64,000 nt of DNA from Pseudomonas sp. HAR-UPW-AIA-41 (GCF_002304225.1 NZ_NSLB01000003.1:310001-374000), one strand, 5' to 3'. Numbered from the stretch's first letter, positions 53,619 to 64,000 are shown. Numbers and translations are program-made. The notes: generated from the sequence alone by a model not told the origin.

Positions 53619-55541
53619 TTACTGCGACTTGCGGACGCGCAGATACCACTCCGACAGCAGGCGCACCTGCTTCTCGGTGTAGCCGCGCTCGACCATGCGC
53701 CGCACGAAGTCGTTGTGCTTCTGCTGATCGTCCTTGCTGCCCTTGGCGTTGAAGCTGATGACCGGCAGCAGGTCCTCGGTGTTGGAGAACATCTTCTTCT
53801 CGATCACCACGCGCAGCTTCTCGTAGGACATCCAGGTCGGATTCTTGCCGTTGTTGTTGGCCCGCGCGCGCAGCACGAAGTTGACGATCTCGTTGCGGAA
53901 ATCCTTCGGGTTGCTGATACCGGCTGGTTTCTCGATCTTCTCCAGTTCCTCGTTGAGCGAGGCGCGGTTGAGAATCTCGCCGGTTTCCGGGTCGCGGTAT
54001 TCCTGATCCTGAATCCAGAAGTCGGCGTACAGCACATAGCGGTCGAAGATGTTCTGTCCGTATTCGCTGTAGGACTCCAGGTAGGCGGTCTGGATTTCCT
54101 TGCCGATGAAATCGACATAGCGCGGCGCCAGGTATTCCTTGATGTAGCGCAGGTAGCGCTCGCGGGTTTCCGCCGGGAACTGCTCCTGCTCGATCTGCTG
54201 CTCCAGCACATAGAGCAGGTGCACCGGGTTGGCGGCCACCTCATGGGGGTCGAAGTTGAACACCTTGGACAGAATCTTGAAGGCGAAGCGGGTCGACAGA
54301 CCGTTCATGCCCTCATCTACCCCGGCGGTGTCGCGGTATTCCTGCAGCGACTTGGCCTTGGGGTCGGTGTCCTTGAGGTTCTCGCCGTCGTAGACGCGCA
54401 TCTTCGAGTAGACGTTGGAATTTTCCGGTTCCTTCAGACGCGAGAGCACGGAGAACTGCGCCAGCATCTTCAGGGTGTCCGGCGCGCAGTGGGCGCGCGC
54501 CAGCGAGCTGTTGGCCAGCAGTTTGTCGTAGATCTTCACTTCATCGGACACGCGCAGGCAGTAAGGCACCTTGACGATGTAGATGCGGTCGATGAATGCC
54601 TCGTTGTTCTTGTTGTTGCGGAAGCTGTGCCACTCCGACTCGTTGGAGTGGGCCAGGATGACGCCGCTGAAAGGCAGCGCGCCAAGGCCTTCGGTGCTGT
54701 TGTAGTTGCCCTCCTGAGTGGCGGTGAGCAGCGGGTGCAACACCTTGATCGGCGCCTTGAACATCTCGACGAATTCCATCAGGCCCTGATTGGCCCGGCA
54801 CAGGGCGCCCGAGTAGCTGTAGGCGTCAGCGTCGTTCTGCGGGAATTCCTCCAGCTTGCGGATATCCACCTTGCCCACCAGCGCGGAGATGTCCTGGTTG
54901 TTTTCATCGCCGGGCTCGGTCTTGGCCACCGCGATCTGGTTGAGGATCGACGGGTACAGTTTGACCACGCGGAACTGGCTGATGTCGCCACCGAATTCGG
55001 CCAGGCGCTTGGTCGCCCAGGGCGACATGATCGAGTTCAGGTAGCGCCGTGGGATGCCGTAGTCCTCTTCGAGGATGGCGCTGTCTTCTTCGGCATTGAA
55101 CAGCCCCAGTGGCGACTCGTACACCGGTGACCCCTTGATGGCGTAGAAGGGCACATGCTCGATCAGGTGCTTGAGCTTCTCGGCCAGTGACGACTTGCCG
55201 CCGCCCACCGGCCCCAGCAGGTAGAGAATCTGCTTCTTCTCTTCCAGGCCCTGAGCCGCATGACGGAAGAAGGCGACGATCTGGTCGATGCATTCCTCCA
55301 TGCCATGGAAGTCGGCGAAGGCCGGATAGCGGCGGATCACCTTGTTGGAGAAAATCCGCGACAGCCTGGGGTCGTGGGCGGTGTCGAAGAGTTCCGGTTC
55401 ACCGATGGCCATCAGCATGCGTTCTGCCGCCGTGGCATAAGCACTGCGGTCCTGCTTGCAGATTTCCAGGTACTCCTGCAGGGAAATCTCTTCCTGCCGG
55501 GTCGACTCGAAACGTTGCTGGAAGTGGCTGAAGATGCTCAT
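53619..55541 (-). CDS. prkA: PrkA family serine protein kinase (YeaG-like)
   Basis: A 640-residue cytoplasmic AAA-type Ser/Thr kinase/ATPase. The P-loop is GPVGGGKSSL (110-119) and Walker B lies in the AAA region. A C-terminal PrkA kinase domain starts near residue 400. In E. coli YeaG acts with YeaH in nitrogen-starvation and stationary-phase adaptation. The ATG at 55541 gives the family start MSIFSHFQQRFE; the longer frame is not conserved-looking. It is first in the operon, about 160 bp behind a possible RpoS promoter. Confidence 0.95.
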   Translation of the reverse strand: MSIFSHFQQRFESTRQEEISLQEYLEICKQDRSAYATAAERMLMAIGEPELFDTAHDPRLSRIFSNKVIRRYPAFADFHGMEECIDQIVAFFRHAAQGLEEKKQILYLLGPVGGGKSSLAEKLKHLIEHVPFYAIKGSPVYESPLGLFNAEEDSAILEEDYGIPRRYLNSIMSPWATKRLAEFGGDISQFRVVKLYPSILNQIAVAKTEPGDENNQDISALVGKVDIRKLEEFPQNDADAYSYSGALCRANQGLMEFVEMFKAPIKVLHPLLTATQEGNYNSTEGLGALPFSGVILAHSNESEWHSFRNNKNNEAFIDRIYIVKVPYCLRVSDEVKIYDKLLANSSLARAHCAPDTLKMLAQFSVLSRLKEPENSNVYSKMRVYDGENLKDTDPKAKSLQEYRDTAGVDEGMNGLSTRFAFKILSKVFNFDPHEVAANPVHLLYVLEQQIEQEQFPAETRERYLRYIKEYLAPRYVDFIGKEIQTAYLESYSEYGQNIFDRYVLYADFWIQDQEYRDPETGEILNRASLNEELEKIEKPAGISNPKDFRNEIVNFVLRARANNNGKNPTWMSYEKLRVVIEKKMFSNTEDLLPVISFNAKGSKDDQQKHNDFVRRMVERGYTEKQVRLLSEWYLRVRKSQ

Positions 55542-55703
55542 GACCTCACCTCGCTCGCTGACTGGAGCCGGCTCGGGGTATCGGGCGGGTGCAGGCGGGC
55601 GGTCACGGGCGTGACCGATGAACATCCCCCAGAACACCTAAAGTCGCTGCCGAAGGCCCCGGAACCGGTGTGCCGGCTCTCCGCTGTTTTGGATGGCCTG
55701 AGG

Positions 55704-55733
55704 TTAAGGATAGTTCGCTTTGGCGAGGGTCAA
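55704..55733 (-). promoter_or_regulatory. Candidate RpoS (sigma-S) promoter of the prkA operon
   Basis: The minus-strand -10 region ACTATCCTTAA (55704-55714) matches the sigma-S preference TCTATACTTAA at 9 of 11 positions. A possible -35 TTGACC (55728-55733) lies 15 bp upstream of the -10 hexamer. Confidence 0.5.
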
Positions 55734-55766
55734 GGCCGCAAGGGGGTGCGGCTTTGTAACAAGAGG

Positions 55767-55795
55767 GCCAAGCCCGCGCGGGCTACGGGCTTGGC
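55767..55795 (-). terminator. Hairpin downstream of glpE
   Basis: 10-bp inverted repeat GCCAAGCCCG / CGGGCTTGGC, just past the glpE stop. The T-run is poor (CCCTCTTGTT). Confidence 0.5.
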
Positions 55796-55805
55796 GGGCG
55801 GAAAA

Positions 55806-56135
55806 TTATTCGGCGGAGCTTTGCGCTGTGTCCTGCGGATAGAGGCTGCGCCACAGCTCGAAGCCACCATCCAGACTGTAGACCTCACTGAAGCCCTGAT
55901 GGGCCAGATAGGCGGCGGCGCTCTGGCTGGAATTGCCGTGGTAGCAGACCACCACCAGTGGCTTGTCGAAGTCGGCGCCGGCTATGAAGTCCGGCAGCGA
56001 ATGGTTGTCCAGATGCACGGCGCCAATCATGTGACCGGCGGCAAAGCTCTGCGGGTCGCGGATGTCCACCAGTTGGGCGCCCTGTTGCAGCAGGGGGCGG
56101 GCCTGTTCCGGGGCGATGCGTTGAAACTCGCTCAT
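55806..56135 (-). CDS. glpE: Thiosulfate sulfurtransferase GlpE (rhodanese)
   Basis: A 109-residue single-domain rhodanese. The active-site loop [14 protein letters not shown] carries the catalytic Cys (about residue 65), unlike the Cys-less rhodanese at 2437. It transfers sulfur from thiosulfate to cyanide or thioredoxin in vitro. The start at 56135 ([13 protein letters not shown]) matches the family; the long upstream frame lies antisense-like inside apaH. It lies 8 bp after apaH. Confidence 0.93.
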   Translation of the reverse strand: MSEFQRIAPEQARPLLQQGAQLVDIRDPQSFAAGHMIGAVHLDNHSLPDFIAGADFDKPLVVVCYHGNSSQSAAAYLAHQGFSEVYSLDGGFELWRSLYPQDTAQSSAE

Positions 56136-56143
56136 GGTCGTTC

Positions 56144-56977
56144 TCAGCTCTTCAGGTTGGCGGGGCGGCTGCAGGCGCATCGGTGCATTTCGCCGCTGTC
56201 GACGTTCAGCAGGGTCATCTTGCCGCCCCAGACACAGCCACTGTCTAGGGCGATGACTCCGGGCTCCTTGCAATTGCCTTCGAGGGCAGCCCAGTGACCG
56301 AACAGGATGCGCTGGCCACGGCTCTTGCGCTGCGGCCAGCTGAACCAGGGGGCATAGCCACTGGGGGCGGTGCCGACGCCTTCCTTGCTCTTGAGGTCGA
56401 GGGTGCCATCGGCCGTGCAGAAGCGCAGGCGGGTCAGGCAGTTGGTGATCACCCGCAGGCGCTCGATGCCCTTGAGTTTGCCGCTCCAGCGGGTGGGTTC
56501 GTTGCCGTACATGCCGTCGAGAAACAGCGGCAGTGCGTCGTCGTCGCGCAGCACGGCCTCGACTTCGGCCGCGCGCTTGAGCGCCTTGCGGACGCTCCAC
56601 TGTGGCGGCAGACCGGCGTGAACCATTGCCACATCGCGCACCGGGTCGTAGTGCATCAGCTTCTGCCGGCGCAGCCAGTCGATCAGTTGGTCGCAGTCAG
56701 GCGCCTCGATGATCTCGCGCAGGGTATCGGCTTTTTTCAGGCGCTCGATGTTGTATGCCACCGCCAGCAGGTGCAGGTCGTGGTTGCCCAGCACGCAGGT
56801 TACGGCCTGGCGCATGCCATAGAGAAAGCGCAGTGTTTCCAGCGACTGCGGGCCGCGGTTCACCAGATCACCGACCAGCCACAGACGGTCGATCTGCGGA
56901 TTGAAGCCGACCTTGTTCAGCAGGCATTGCAGGGGCTCAAGGCAGCCCTGCAGATCGCCGACGGCATACAACGCCAT
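56144..56977 (-). CDS. apaH: Bis(5'-nucleosyl)-tetraphosphatase, symmetrical
   Basis: A 277-residue metallophosphatase that hydrolyses Ap4A to two ADP and removes Np4 caps from RNA. The phosphoesterase motifs are intact: GDLQGC (residues 7-12), [10 protein letters not shown] (about 36-45), LGNHDLH (about 63-69) and VHAGLPPQW. Overlaps apaG by one base (start/stop sharing). Confidence 0.96.
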   Translation of the reverse strand: MALYAVGDLQGCLEPLQCLLNKVGFNPQIDRLWLVGDLVNRGPQSLETLRFLYGMRQAVTCVLGNHDLHLLAVAYNIERLKKADTLREIIEAPDCDQLIDWLRRQKLMHYDPVRDVAMVHAGLPPQWSVRKALKRAAEVEAVLRDDDALPLFLDGMYGNEPTRWSGKLKGIERLRVITNCLTRLRFCTADGTLDLKSKEGVGTAPSGYAPWFSWPQRKSRGQRILFGHWAALEGNCKEPGVIALDSGCVWGGKMTLLNVDSGEMHRCACSRPANLKS

Positions 56978-57360
56978 CAGTGCAGGGCCCCCGGTACCGC
57001 CAGTCGGAAGGGTTTGATCTCGGCGTCGAACTTGGTGCCGTCGGCGCCCAGCATCTGGTAACTGCCCTGCATGATGCCCACGCGGGTGGCCAGTACGGTG
57101 CCGCTGCTGTAGGTGTGGCTGGCGCCCGGCTCGATGGTCGGCTGCTGGCCGATCACGCCGGGGCCGCGGACTTCCTGCACACGGGCATCGCCATCGGTGA
57201 TGATCCAGTGGCGGCTGGTCAGCTTGGCGGCCAGACCTCCGCTGTTGCTGATGGTGACCGTGTAGGAGAAGGCGAAGCGGTTCTGCTCCGGCTGCGACTG
57301 TTCTGGCAGGTAGCGCGTGGTGACGCTGACATCGATCTGGTAAGGCGCAGGCTGGCTCAT
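56977..57360 (-). CDS. apaG: ApaG protein
   Basis: A 127-residue single beta-sandwich (fibronectin-III-like) protein with conserved [20 protein letters not shown] and a GxGxxG-like turn. Linked to apaH across gammaproteobacteria and associated with Mg/Co homeostasis, but the biochemical role is uncertain. The ATG at 57360 gives the normal start [11 protein letters not shown]. Confidence 0.95.
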   Translation of the reverse strand: MSQPAPYQIDVSVTTRYLPEQSQPEQNRFAFSYTVTISNSGGLAAKLTSRHWIITDGDARVQEVRGPGVIGQQPTIEPGASHTYSSGTVLATRVGIMQGSYQMLGADGTKFDAEIKPFRLAVPGALH

Positions 57361-57378
57361 GGGTGATCCTCGGCGCAA

Positions 57379-58185
57379 TCAGGCAGGGAGGCCGCGCTCG
57401 GCCAGGCGGTCGGCCAGGCGCACGAAGGCGGCCAGGTCGAGCTGTTCGGGACGCAGGCTGCCATCGACGCCGGCGGCTTCGATGTCTTCGTTGCTCAGCA
57501 GTTGCTTGAGGGTATTGCGCAGGGTCTTGCGGCGCATGTTGAAGGCTTCGCGCACCACGCGCTCCAGCAGCCTGGCGTCCTTGGCCGGGTGTGGCAGCAC
57601 GGCGTGCGGCACCAGACGAACGATGGCCGAGTCGACCTTGGGCGGCGGATTGAACGCGCCGGGGCCGACGTTGAACAGGTGCTCCACGCGGCAGTGGTAC
57701 TGCACCATGATCGACAGTCGGCCCCAGTCGCCACCACCTGGCTCGGCGGCCAGGCGCTCGACCACTTCCTTCTGCAGCATGAAGTGCATGTCCTCGATCA
57801 CGTCGGCATGGTCTAGGAGGTGGAAGATCAGCGGGGTGGAGATGTTGTACGGCAGGTTGCCGACCACCCGCAGCTTGTCGCTCGGGCTGCCGATGCTGGC
57901 GAAATCGAACTTCAGGGCATCGCCCTGGTGCAGGGTGAACTGCGGGTTGATACCGAAACGCAGCTTGAGCAGCGGCACCAGGTCCTGGTCCAGCTCGATC
58001 ACGTCCAGCTTGGCGCCACTGCCGATCAGGCCTTCGGTCAGGGCACCCTGGCCCGGGCCGATTTCCAGCAGGTGCTGGCCGGCCTTGGCGTGGATCGCGC
58101 GCAGAATGCGGTGGATCACGCCGGCATCGTGCAGAAAGTTCTGGCCGAAGCGTTTGCGCGCGCGGTGGACGTAGAGTTCGCTCAT
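57379..58185 (-). CDS. rsmA: 16S rRNA (adenine(1518)/(1519)-N6)-dimethyltransferase (KsgA)
   Basis: A 268-residue SAM enzyme that dimethylates A1518 and A1519 in helix 45 of 16S rRNA and checks 30S assembly. The motifs [23 protein letters not shown] (SAM motif I) and [12 protein letters not shown] (catalytic NLPY) are clear. The gene name is unrelated to the CsrA-family RsmA regulator. It lies 18 bp upstream of apaG. Confidence 0.97.
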   Translation of the reverse strand: MSELYVHRARKRFGQNFLHDAGVIHRILRAIHAKAGQHLLEIGPGQGALTEGLIGSGAKLDVIELDQDLVPLLKLRFGINPQFTLHQGDALKFDFASIGSPSDKLRVVGNLPYNISTPLIFHLLDHADVIEDMHFMLQKEVVERLAAEPGGGDWGRLSIMVQYHCRVEHLFNVGPGAFNPPPKVDSAIVRLVPHAVLPHPAKDARLLERVVREAFNMRRKTLRNTLKQLLSNEDIEAAGVDGSLRPEQLDLAAFVRLADRLAERGLPA

Positions 58186-58278
58186 GGACGGGTGCTCGAA
58201 AAACGGTCAGGCCGGACGGCTGCGGCCGGTCCGGCGGATGTGCAAGCTTAACAGGTCGCGGGGCCTGCTCGCAGCGAC

Positions 58279-59277
58279 TCAGGCTGACCGGCTGCTGCGG
58301 GCCATCTCCAGTGCGGTCTCGATGGCCACCTGCAGGCTGCCGGTCTCGACGCGGCCTGTGCCGGCCAGATCCAGCGCCGTGCCGTGGTCGACGGAGGTGC
58401 GGATGATCGGCAGGCCCAGCGTCACGTTCACCGCGGCACCGAATCCCTTGTACTTGAGCACAGGCAAGCCCTGATCGTGATACATGGCCAGCACGGCATC
58501 GCAGTGTTCCAGATGCTTGGGGGTGAACAGGGTATCGGCCGGCAGCGGGCCGATCAGGTTAAGCCCCTCGGCACGCAGGGCTTCGAGAGCGGGTTCGATT
58601 ACCTCAATTTCCTCGCGGCCCAGGTGGCCGCCTTCGCCAGCGTGCGGGTTGAGGCCGCAGACCAGTATGCGCGGCTGGGTGATGCCGAACTTGTCCCGCA
58701 GGTCGGTATGGAGGATGCGCGCCACCCAGCTCAGTCGGTCGGCGGTGATGGCATCGGCCACGTCGCGCAGCGGCAGGTGGGTGGTCACTAGGGCCACTCG
58801 CAGGCCGCGGGTGGCGAGCATCATGACTACCTGCGGCGTTTCAGTCAGTTCGGCAAGAAATTCCGTGTGCCCGGAGAAGGGGATACCCGCTTCGTTGATC
58901 ACGCCCTTGTGCACCGGGGCGGTGATCATCCCGGCGAACAGTCCGTCGCGGCAGCCCTCACCGGCCCTGCGCAGGGTTTCCAGCACGTAGGGAGCGTTCT
59001 GCACGTTCAACTGGCCCGCCGCGACCTCGGCATGCAACGGGGTATCCCAGACGTAAAGGCTGCCGGCAGCGGCCGGGGTGATCGGCAGGTTGTCCGGTGT
59101 CACGCTGATCAGCTCGATGACCAGGCCAAGTTCTCGGGCGCGTTGCTGCAGCAGGGGCTGGCTGGCCACGGCCACCAGTGCGGCAGGCTGTTGTTCGCGC
59201 GCGAGCAGCAGGCACAGGTCAGGGCCGATACCGGCCGGTTCGCCAGGCGTCAGGGCAAAGGGGAGTGGGTAGGTCAT
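58279..59277 (-). CDS. pdxA: 4-hydroxythreonine-4-phosphate dehydrogenase
   Basis: A 332-residue NAD-dependent enzyme of the DXP-dependent pyridoxal-phosphate pathway. The start [17 protein letters not shown], the substrate-binding [13 protein letters not shown] and the metal-binding histidines in GHTEFLAE and [12 protein letters not shown] are visible. Length is normal. It lies after the surA terminator, so it probably has its own promoter in the ~100-bp gap. Confidence 0.96.
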   Translation of the reverse strand: MTYPLPFALTPGEPAGIGPDLCLLLAREQQPAALVAVASQPLLQQRARELGLVIELISVTPDNLPITPAAAGSLYVWDTPLHAEVAAGQLNVQNAPYVLETLRRAGEGCRDGLFAGMITAPVHKGVINEAGIPFSGHTEFLAELTETPQVVMMLATRGLRVALVTTHLPLRDVADAITADRLSWVARILHTDLRDKFGITQPRILVCGLNPHAGEGGHLGREEIEVIEPALEALRAEGLNLIGPLPADTLFTPKHLEHCDAVLAMYHDQGLPVLKYKGFGAAVNVTLGLPIIRTSVDHGTALDLAGTGRVETGSLQVAIETALEMARSSRSA

Positions 59278-59334
59278 GCTTGCAGTCTCGGGATGGCAGG
59301 CTGTTGCGGCTTTCAGTCTATAACGGCCAGACGC

Positions 59335-59362
59335 AAAAAGCCCGGCGCAGCGCCGGGCTTTT
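59335..59362 (-). terminator. Terminator downstream of surA
   Basis: AAAAAGCCCGGCGC-A-GCGCCGGGCTTTT hairpin with a T-run on the minus strand. Confidence 0.9.
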
Positions 59363-59379
59363 GGGTATCGCTCTGGCTG

Positions 59380-60687
59380 TTACAGCTTGCTTTCGACGTA
59401 GGCCTCGTCGCGGATCTGGCGCAGCCAGCTCTGCAGTTCGAGGTCGTACTTGCGGTTGCGCAGCAGGTTCAGCGCCTGTTGCTTGCGGAACTGCTCGCTG
59501 CTGTCGGTGGCACGGCGGCCGAGGACTTCCAGTACGTGATAGCCGAACGGGCTCTTGAACGGCTTGGAGACCTGACCGACCTGGCTGCGCTCCATCTCGG
59601 CACGGAACTCCGGAACCAGAGCGTTGGGGTCAATCCAGTCCAGTTCGCCGCCATGCAGGGCCGAACCCGGGTCTTCGGAGAAGGTCTTGGCCAGCTCGGC
59701 GAAGCTTTCGCCGGACTGAATACGTTCATACAGGCGTTCGGCCAACTGACGGGTCTGCTCTTCGCTGCGGATTTCGCTGGGCTTGAGCAGGATGTGGCGC
59801 ACATGCACTTCATCGCGCAGCTGGGTGTCGCCGCCACGCTTGTCGAGCAGCTTGATGATGTTGAAGCCGCTGGCGGTGCGAACGGGCTCGGTGACTTCCC
59901 CCTTGCTCAGTGCGCTGACCATGCTGTCGAAGGGCGCTGGCAGCTGGGCAGCCTTGCGCCAGCCGATTTCGCCGCCTTCCAGAGCGGTGTCGCCGGCCGA
60001 GCGGGAGATCGCCAGCTGGGCGAAGTCCGCACCCTGACGCAGCTGCTGGTACAGCTCGTCGGCCTGGCGCTGGGCTGCCTGGATGGTCTCCGAGGAGGAA
60101 CCTTCCGGGACCGGGATAAGGATGTTGGCCAGGCGGAACTCTTCGGAAAGCTGAATCTTGCCGAGGTCAGAGGCGAGGAAGTTCTCCACTTCCTGATCGG
60201 TCACCTGAATGCGCTCGGCAACACGGCGCTGACGTACGCGGCTGATGATCATTTCGCGGCGCACCTGCTCGCGGGCGTCATCCAGAGACAGACCATCGCG
60301 CTGCAAGGCCTGGCTGAATTGCTCGAGGGTCAGGTTGTTGCGCTGGGCAATGGTCGCCACGGCCTGGTTCAGTTCCTCATCGGTGATGCGGATGCCCGAA
60401 CGGTCGCCGATCTGTAGCTGAATGTTCTCGATGATCAGGCGCTCCAGCACCTGCTGGCTGAGCACATGCTCGGGCGGCAGTGCTGCGCCACGCTTGGCGA
60501 TGGTTTGCTGCACTTCGCGCAGGCGCTGGTCGAGCTGGCTCTGCATGACCACGTCGTTATCGACGATGGCCACCACGCGGTCCAGTGCGGTGACTTCAGC
60601 CAGGGCCGGCAGGCTGCAGGCCTGGCTGATGAGGGCGCCCAACAGCAGGGGGCGCAGGCAATCAGAAAGCTTGATCTTCACGTTCAC
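59380..60687 (-). CDS. surA: Periplasmic chaperone/peptidyl-prolyl isomerase SurA
   Basis: A 435-residue periplasmic chaperone for outer-membrane proteins such as LptD. The signal peptide is about 1-30 ([12 protein letters not shown]). The N-terminal chaperone domain has [21 protein letters not shown], followed by two parvulin-type PPIase domains (about 175-275 and 285-385) and a short C-terminal helix. The start at 60687 overlaps the lptD end by 26 bp, a conserved arrangement in pseudomonads. Confidence 0.95.
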   Translation of the reverse strand: MNVKIKLSDCLRPLLLGALISQACSLPALAEVTALDRVVAIVDNDVVMQSQLDQRLREVQQTIAKRGAALPPEHVLSQQVLERLIIENIQLQIGDRSGIRITDEELNQAVATIAQRNNLTLEQFSQALQRDGLSLDDAREQVRREMIISRVRQRRVAERIQVTDQEVENFLASDLGKIQLSEEFRLANILIPVPEGSSSETIQAAQRQADELYQQLRQGADFAQLAISRSAGDTALEGGEIGWRKAAQLPAPFDSMVSALSKGEVTEPVRTASGFNIIKLLDKRGGDTQLRDEVHVRHILLKPSEIRSEEQTRQLAERLYERIQSGESFAELAKTFSEDPGSALHGGELDWIDPNALVPEFRAEMERSQVGQVSKPFKSPFGYHVLEVLGRRATDSSEQFRKQQALNLLRNRKYDLELQSWLRQIRDEAYVESKL

Positions 60688-63466
60688 GGTAACCTTGGAT
60701 GCCCTGGTCGAGGAAAGTCTCTACCTTGTTGCCAACGACCCCGCCGAGGCCTTTCAGCACGATTTGCAGGAAGATGCCGCGGTCGGCTTCTTCGTTCAGG
60801 TTGGGCGACAGACTGTATTCGTCATAGTCGACCCAGTAGCGGTTGATCAGACGCAGCTTCCAGCAGCAGCTGTCGTACTCGAAGCCACCGAAGGCCTCCA
60901 GAGTGCGGCTGCGGTTGTAGTCATACTGCCAGCGGGCAATCGCATTCCACTGCGGAACCATCGGCCAGATGACGGAGGCGTCGTGCTGGTCGATCTTGTA
61001 GTAGTCCTTGATCACTTCGCCGGTGACTGGGTCGGTGTAGTCACCGCCCTGCTGCCACTTGCCTTCGGTCGAGTTATAGACGACGGCGTCATTGCGGTAG
61101 CGGTAACCGAAGTTGACCACCTTGTTCGGGTTGTTTTCCGGCTGGTAATGGAACATCAGGCTGCCAGAGCGGGTCTGCCCCAGCGAGCGCTCTTGGGCCA
61201 GGTTCAGGCTGGTGCGCCAGTCGCGGTTGAAGCGGTACAGGTAGTCCAGCGCGTAGGGCGACGTAGATGTGCGCGCATCATCACGCTCGCGGTAGTCGAT
61301 GCCACGCATCTGTACTTTTCGGTCGGCAAAGTACAGTGCTTGGCCGAAGCTGACCTGCTGACGCTCGAAACCGTTTGGTTCGATCCAGCGACTGGTAGCG
61401 CCCAGTGACAAGCGGTTTTCGTCGCCGATCCTATCTTTGCCAGAGAAGCGGTTCTCACGCCATAGGGAGCTGTAGCTGAAGCTGCTTTCTGCACTGTCGA
61501 AGACTGGGATTTCATCTTGTTTCTCGTGCGGCACATAGAGGTACATCGCGCGAGGCTCAAGGGTCTGACGGTAACCATTTCCGAAGAACGAGGAGTTACG
61601 ATCAAAGTACAGGCCGCTGTCTAGGCGATAGAGCTCCAGTTGGCGGTTTTGGCTGCTGTCAAAGACCTCATTATCGGCCAGCATATCTGCTTTGCCTTGC
61701 TGGTCGAGGCTAAGATCGTACTGGGTACTCAGTAGTTTGAGTGTTGGCTTGATGTAGCCCCAGCTCCAGTCCATTGGCATGCTGACGCTCGGTTCGATGT
61801 GCGCGCGATCACCATTGGCGCGGTCTAGGCCTTCGATTCTTGAGTCAAGCCACAGCAAGTCGTTGCCGTTGCTGTCTTTGGTGTTTCCATTCTCGTCGGT
61901 AAATACGCCGTTGCGCAGATTGCGGTCGAAACGCACGAATTCAGCTGCGTAACCCAAGTCGAATGGACCTGTTTCAAAGGGCAGCTTGCCGTTCAGGGTC
62001 AGCTGCGGCAGGCGGTCGTACGGGGTGATGTCGGTGACCGTCGCCATCTCGTAGGCTTGGGCATTCAGGCGGGCTGTGTAGCTGTCGCCTCGCCACGTCA
62101 GGGTGCCGCGCTGGTTGACATATGTTGGGGTGTCGATACCCAGGTCGGTGGACAGGTCCTGGAAGTAGTACGGATCGCTGATATCTGTGTAGTCGACCTC
62201 GGTCAGCAGGCGTGAATCCAGACCGCCCTTGTGCTGCCAGCTGTACAGCCAGCGCTGATCTTCGTACTCGCTCTGCAGTTTGCGCTCGTCTTCCTGGTCG
62301 TCCAGATAAGCAGCACCGACCGAGCCTTCGCTGCTGCGGGTCAGGTAACGACCTTCGCCTTCCAGCAGCAGGCCGCGATTGCTCATATAGGTCGGGTACA
62401 GGGTTGCGTCGTAGTTCGGCGCCAGGTTGAAGTAGTACGGTGTCTGCAGGGCAAGGCCGGTGTCGCTGCCGCTGCCGATGCTCGGCGCGAGGAAGCCGGA
62501 CTGGCGACGGTCATCGATCGGGAAGTAGATGTAGGGGGTGTAGAACACCGGCACATCCTTGATCCGCAGGGTGACGTTGGTCGCGGTGCCGAAGCCGGTG
62601 GCCGGGTTCAGCTTGATGTTGTTGCCCTTGAGCTGCCAGGCATTGTTGCCCGGTTCGCAGCGGGTATAGGTGCCGTCTTTCAGGCGGACGATGGCGTCTT
62701 CCTGGCGTTTGACATAGGCGGCACTGCCGCGCACATGGCCCTTGTGGATCACGTACTCGGCGTTTTCGATCTTCGCCTCACCGTTGTCCAGTTGCAGCTC
62801 GGCGCGGTCGCCGACGATCAGCATGCCCTTGTCGCGCAGGCGGACATTGCCGACCAGCTCGCCGCGGTTTTCGGTCTGGTACAGGTGCGCTTCGTTGGCT
62901 TCGGCCTGCATGCCGGACTGGCGCAGAACCACGTCGCCGGCCAGGGTGGCAACCTGCTTCTCCTGCTCGAAGCGGGTGGCTTTGGACGAGACGAACATCG
63001 GTGACTCATCCAGTGGTGTGTCGTCTTCCATGCCCGGGCGCTGAGGCTCGATGTAGCTGCCTTCGCAATACGGGCCGATCTCTGCCAGCTGGGCGGCGTT
63101 CAGTTTGTCACGCGGCACCCAGTCCAGATGGCTGTAGTCGGCGCTGCGGCTGGTCAGCCCCTTGCCGTCGCTATCGGCAACCTGCTCGGTAGCCGGGCTG
63201 GCCTTGGTTTCGCCCGACTCGCTGGCGCGCTTGCCGGCCACGGCCATGCCGGTAGTCGAGCTGACCGCCGACTCCGTGTGCACCGGGCGGGGTGGCAGGG
63301 CGCTGGTCGTGCTTTTGGGCGCACAGGACCAGCCGGCTGCACCGGCTTTGCAGTCATACTGCTCGGCGGCAAAGACACTCGGGCTGGCCAGCGGCTGCAA
63401 AGCCAGCAGGCTGCCGGTCACCAGCAGTGGGAATTTTTTGCGAAAAGCGGGGGATTTGACTGCCAT
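60662..63466 (-). CDS. lptD: LPS-assembly outer-membrane protein LptD
   Basis: A 934-residue outer-membrane protein that with LptE places lipopolysaccharide in the outer leaflet. A signal peptide (about 1-33) is followed by Cys-containing [10 protein letters not shown] and a Ser/Thr-rich extension typical of Pseudomonas. The OstA/LptA-like jellyroll is at about 150-290 and the beta-barrel from about 300 to the end, with late Cys pairs (SCCWKLR). The start at 63466 ([12 protein letters not shown]) is chosen; the longer frame is non-homologous-looking. The central barrel (61.4-62.0 kb) has lower GC and different codon choice than the rest. Confidence 0.95.
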   Translation of the reverse strand: MAVKSPAFRKKFPLLVTGSLLALQPLASPSVFAAEQYDCKAGAAGWSCAPKSTTSALPPRPVHTESAVSSTTGMAVAGKRASESGETKASPATEQVADSDGKGLTSRSADYSHLDWVPRDKLNAAQLAEIGPYCEGSYIEPQRPGMEDDTPLDESPMFVSSKATRFEQEKQVATLAGDVVLRQSGMQAEANEAHLYQTENRGELVGNVRLRDKGMLIVGDRAELQLDNGEAKIENAEYVIHKGHVRGSAAYVKRQEDAIVRLKDGTYTRCEPGNNAWQLKGNNIKLNPATGFGTATNVTLRIKDVPVFYTPYIYFPIDDRRQSGFLAPSIGSGSDTGLALQTPYYFNLAPNYDATLYPTYMSNRGLLLEGEGRYLTRSSEGSVGAAYLDDQEDERKLQSEYEDQRWLYSWQHKGGLDSRLLTEVDYTDISDPYYFQDLSTDLGIDTPTYVNQRGTLTWRGDSYTARLNAQAYEMATVTDITPYDRLPQLTLNGKLPFETGPFDLGYAAEFVRFDRNLRNGVFTDENGNTKDSNGNDLLWLDSRIEGLDRANGDRAHIEPSVSMPMDWSWGYIKPTLKLLSTQYDLSLDQQGKADMLADNEVFDSSQNRQLELYRLDSGLYFDRNSSFFGNGYRQTLEPRAMYLYVPHEKQDEIPVFDSAESSFSYSSLWRENRFSGKDRIGDENRLSLGATSRWIEPNGFERQQVSFGQALYFADRKVQMRGIDYRERDDARTSTSPYALDYLYRFNRDWRTSLNLAQERSLGQTRSGSLMFHYQPENNPNKVVNFGYRYRNDAVVYNSTEGKWQQGGDYTDPVTGEVIKDYYKIDQHDASVIWPMVPQWNAIARWQYDYNRSRTLEAFGGFEYDSCCWKLRLINRYWVDYDEYSLSPNLNEEADRGIFLQIVLKGLGGVVGNKVETFLDQGIQGYREREDQAF

Positions 63467-63591
63467 CTTGTTAGTCCGAGCTTCCTGCGCGTATCGGCCC
63501 AAGGACCGCACGCCTCTCGATGGGCTGAAAAAGATGCAGGATAATAAAGCATGACCCGTACAACGGCCAGCATTCCCGGAGAACCCTCTGC

Positions 63592-64000
63592 ATGACCGAA
63601 GATGTTCGTTATCAAATGCTTGTCGATTGGCTGGCGCAGGAGCTGCCGGCGCTGTTCGCCGGACAGGGTTGGGGTGAGGTGCCGTCGGCCAGTCTGAGCC
63701 CCGCCAGCAGTGATGCCAGCTTTCGGCGTTACTTCCGCTGGCAGGCTGGCGAGCGGACATTCATCGTCATGGATGCGCCGCCTCCGCAGGAAGACTGTCG
63801 CCCGTTTGTGCGCATGGCCGAGCTGCTGGCTGAGGCGGGAGTGCATGTGCCACAGGTGCTGCTGGCCGACCTGCCGCGAGGTTTTTTGCTGTTGAGCGAT
63901 CTGGGGCGGCAGACCTATCTCGATGTGATCAATGCGGATAATGCCAACGCTCTGTTTGAAGATGCCCTGCAGGCGCTGGTGGCTTTGCAGCGTCTGCAGC
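63592..64000 (+). CDS. amgK: N-acetylmuramate/N-acetylglucosamine kinase AmgK, N-terminal part
   Basis: The first 136 codons of an aminoglycoside-phosphotransferase-fold kinase; the rest lies beyond the window. The start [16 protein letters not shown], the [12 protein letters not shown] nucleotide-binding strand and [14 protein letters not shown] are typical of AmgK, which makes MurNAc-1-phosphate in the fosfomycin-sparing peptidoglycan recycling route of pseudomonads. murU is expected next. It is divergent from lptD, an arrangement conserved in Pseudomonas. Confidence 0.88.
   Translation, partial: MTEDVRYQMLVDWLAQELPALFAGQGWGEVPSASLSPASSDASFRRYFRWQAGERTFIVMDAPPPQEDCRPFVRMAELLAEAGVHVPQVLLADLPRGFLLLSDLGRQTYLDVINADNANALFEDALQALVALQRLQ

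Noticed and set aside
52413..55130. 905-codon plus-strand frame opposite prkA and DUF444 gene
   Set aside because: Val/His/Asp-rich antisense composition typical of reading the complement of GC-biased codons; sense genes are certain.
1..64000. CRISPR arrays, insertion sequences, prophage genes, rRNA
   Set aside because: No regularly spaced repeats, transposase, integrase or rRNA sequence was seen on either strand.

Overview
This window is a chromosomal segment of a Pseudomonas-type gammaproteobacterium (GC roughly 60-65 %, heavy use of GC-ending codons). The gene orders envC-gpmI-rhodanese-grx-secB-trmL, comF-bioBFHCD-acyl-CoA dehydrogenase-GGDEF-acyl-CoA dehydrogenase, tRNA(CAT)-rpoD-dnaG-rpsU-tsaD-plsY-folB-folK-cca, and glpE-apaH-apaG-rsmA-pdxA-surA-lptD-amgK are those of Pseudomonas sensu lato. 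A full MSHA pilus locus suggests a lineage near the P. mendocina/alcaligenes/stutzeri groups rather than P. aeruginosa; that placement is inference.

Layout. 1-4.3 kb: housekeeping genes (envC fragment, gpmI, rhodanese-like membrane protein, grxC, secB, trmL). 4.3-21.2 kb: one tightly overlapping 16-gene operon for an MSHA-type type IV pilus (mshI, a PilN-like gene, mshJ, K, L, M, N, E, G, F, B, A, C, D, O, P, Q). It ends in a 1287-residue putative tip adhesin with a lectin-like domain. MshE carries the tandem c-di-GMP-binding motif. 21.4-24.7 kb: srkA and a molybdate block (modE, modA, modB) that lacks modC. 24.7-30.0 kb: comF diverging from the biotin operon bioBFHCD across a well matched BirA operator. 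30.2-36.6 kb: two small conserved genes (one a SprA-related putative metalloprotease), then two paralogous acyl-CoA dehydrogenases flanking a membrane diguanylate cyclase; the first dehydrogenase has a PsrA-type box on its promoter. 36.7-38.1 kb: endA, then a protein-free interval holding an RsmY-type regulatory RNA with an upstream GacA box, then a CAT-anticodon tRNA. 38.1-41.8 kb: a 1244-residue SBP-PAS-GGDEF-EAL signalling protein. 41.9-46.1 kb: the rpsU-dnaG-rpoD operon. 46.3-50.7 kb: tsaD, plsY, folB, folK, cca and a DUF4136 lipoprotein. 50.7-55.5 kb: the prkA-DUF444-spoVR stress operon behind a possible RpoS promoter. 55.8-63.5 kb: glpE, apaH, apaG, rsmA(ksgA), pdxA, surA and lptD, all on the minus strand. 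The window ends in a divergent amgK fragment.

How the parts connect. c-di-GMP and Gac/Rsm signalling recur: an MSHA pilus whose ATPase should bind c-di-GMP, a diguanylate cyclase, a GGDEF-EAL hybrid, and the Rsm RNA that in pseudomonads titrates the CsrA-type translational repressors controlling attachment. Envelope biogenesis is the second theme (envC, secB, plsY, surA, lptD, amgK). Three palindromic repeat elements sit directly at stop codons (gpmI, secB, bioD), and one of them supplies the last residues of BioD. No prophage, insertion sequence or CRISPR array was seen.
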